From an uncultured Desulfosarcina sp. (GTDB lineage Bacteria; Desulfobacterota; Desulfobacteria; Desulfobacterales; Desulfosarcinaceae): 64,000 bases of DNA. Of the stretch, positions 63,712 to 64,000 are shown piece by piece (the first letter of the stretch is position 1; each line of letters starts with the position of its first letter). The position numbers and the translations under genes are program-made. The notes under the pieces are model-generated. The model saw only the letters and a program-made list of their open reading frames with translations, ran no database searches and was not told where the DNA came from. Where the stretch lies: the NCBI RefSeq assembly GCF_963668215.1, contig NZ_OY764190.1, positions 1,054,001 to 1,118,000 on the forward strand. Reading direction: 5' to 3'.

Positions 63712-64000
63712 TCACCCTCCCGCTGCCTGGAATGTTTCGATCAGCCTTCTGGCCGTCAGCCGGGCATCCCCGAGCAGCATGATGGTATTCTCTTTGTCGT
63801 AAAGCGGATTCTCGACACCCGAATAGCCGGGCTTTTTGTCCATATTGCAGACAATCACCGTTCTGGCCTCGTAGGCCATCAGGATCGGCATACCGGATAT
63901 CGGGGTCCCCTCCTGCTGGATGGCTGATGGATTGACGACATCGCAGGCACCGACGATCATGGCCACATCCGTTTCGGCAAATCCGGGGTTGGCCTCATCC
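63712..64000 (-). CDS. pntB: NAD(P) transhydrogenase subunit beta, C-terminal part (runs off window)
   Basis: The 95 visible residues are the dIII NADP-binding end of PntB, with VAMIVGACDVVNPSA, SGMPILMAYEARTVIVCNMD, PGYSGVENPLY and TIMLLGDARLTARRLIE. PntB couples proton movement to NADPH formation from NADH. The rest of the gene lies beyond 64000. It is followed at one base by the small Cys-rich gene. Confidence 0.9.
   Translation of the reverse strand, partial: DEANPGFAETDVAMIVGACDVVNPSAIQQEGTPISGMPILMAYEARTVIVCNMDKKPGYSGVENPLYDKENTIMLLGDARLTARRLIETFQAAGG

Overview
The window looks like a chromosomal segment of an anaerobic, sulfate-reducer-like member of the Desulfobacterota (Desulfobacterales type). 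This is inferred from gene content, not from a marker gene. The supporting genes are a complete-looking anaerobic (cbi) cobalamin operon led by a secreted CbiK cobaltochelatase, DUF3786 and 4Fe-4S proteins, a nine-heme cytochrome, several acetyl-CoA hydrolase/transferase family proteins, LivFGHM-type uptake beside acyl-CoA enzymes, and an apparent selenocysteine-decoding gene. No rRNA, tRNA or CRISPR array was recognised. By eye the left half (about 0-31 kb) is more AT-rich and contains insertion sequences and gene debris. The right half (about 32-64 kb) is GC-richer and tightly packed.

Region 1 (0.1-10.1 kb) is flanked by two direct copies of a roughly 100-bp repeat. A four-gene minus-strand operon encodes a bifunctional transferase of the two rSAM/selenodomain-associated types, a 1051-residue fusion of radical SAM, ArsM-like methyltransferase and DUF5714, a VTT-membrane/FAD-disulfide-reductase fusion, and an exported MsrA. 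Divergent to it are a rhodanese-ferritin-like fusion and a SelD-associated-type FAD oxidoreductase. This is my best candidate for an unrecognised arsenic or selenium metabolite pathway.

Region 2 (10.8-22 kb) holds a large sigma-54 activator facing a minus-strand cluster: CoA-transferase, livH, livM, livG, livF, substrate-binding protein, thiolase and methylmalonyl-CoA epimerase-like protein. A well-spaced -24/-12 promoter sits just upstream of the CoA-transferase. The set suggests inducible uptake and CoA-dependent breakdown of a small carboxylic acid or amino acid.

Region 3 (22-32 kb) contains IS3 debris, a MalT-like fragment, an intact IS3 element with 3-bp target duplication, polyphosphate kinase 2, an acid-phosphatase lipoprotein, a frameshifted lipoprotein, a DUF3786 protein, a molybdenum-storage-protein-like AAK protein, a PAS-LuxR regulator, and an IS481-like element that appears to need slippage on an A8 run.

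Region 4 (32-48 kb) carries a methyltransferase, a PNPOx-like protein, DUF523-DUF1722, KatG, a small Cys-pair protein with a duplicated leader hairpin, a CBS protein with an acetyl-CoA hydrolase/GNAT fusion, a cold-shock protein, a PAS histidine kinase coupled to a CoA-transferase, a FAD oxidoreductase whose active-site Cys codon is UGA followed by a SECIS-like hairpin, and YchF.

Region 5 (48.2-61.1 kb) is a cobalamin-riboswitch-controlled operon: cbiK, a BtuCDF-like importer, cbiL, a gate-domain membrane protein, and cbiA, C, D, ET, F, G, H. Convergent to it are a nine-heme membrane cytochrome with an octaheme HAO-like tail, then a small Cys-rich protein coupled to the end of pntB, which runs off the window.
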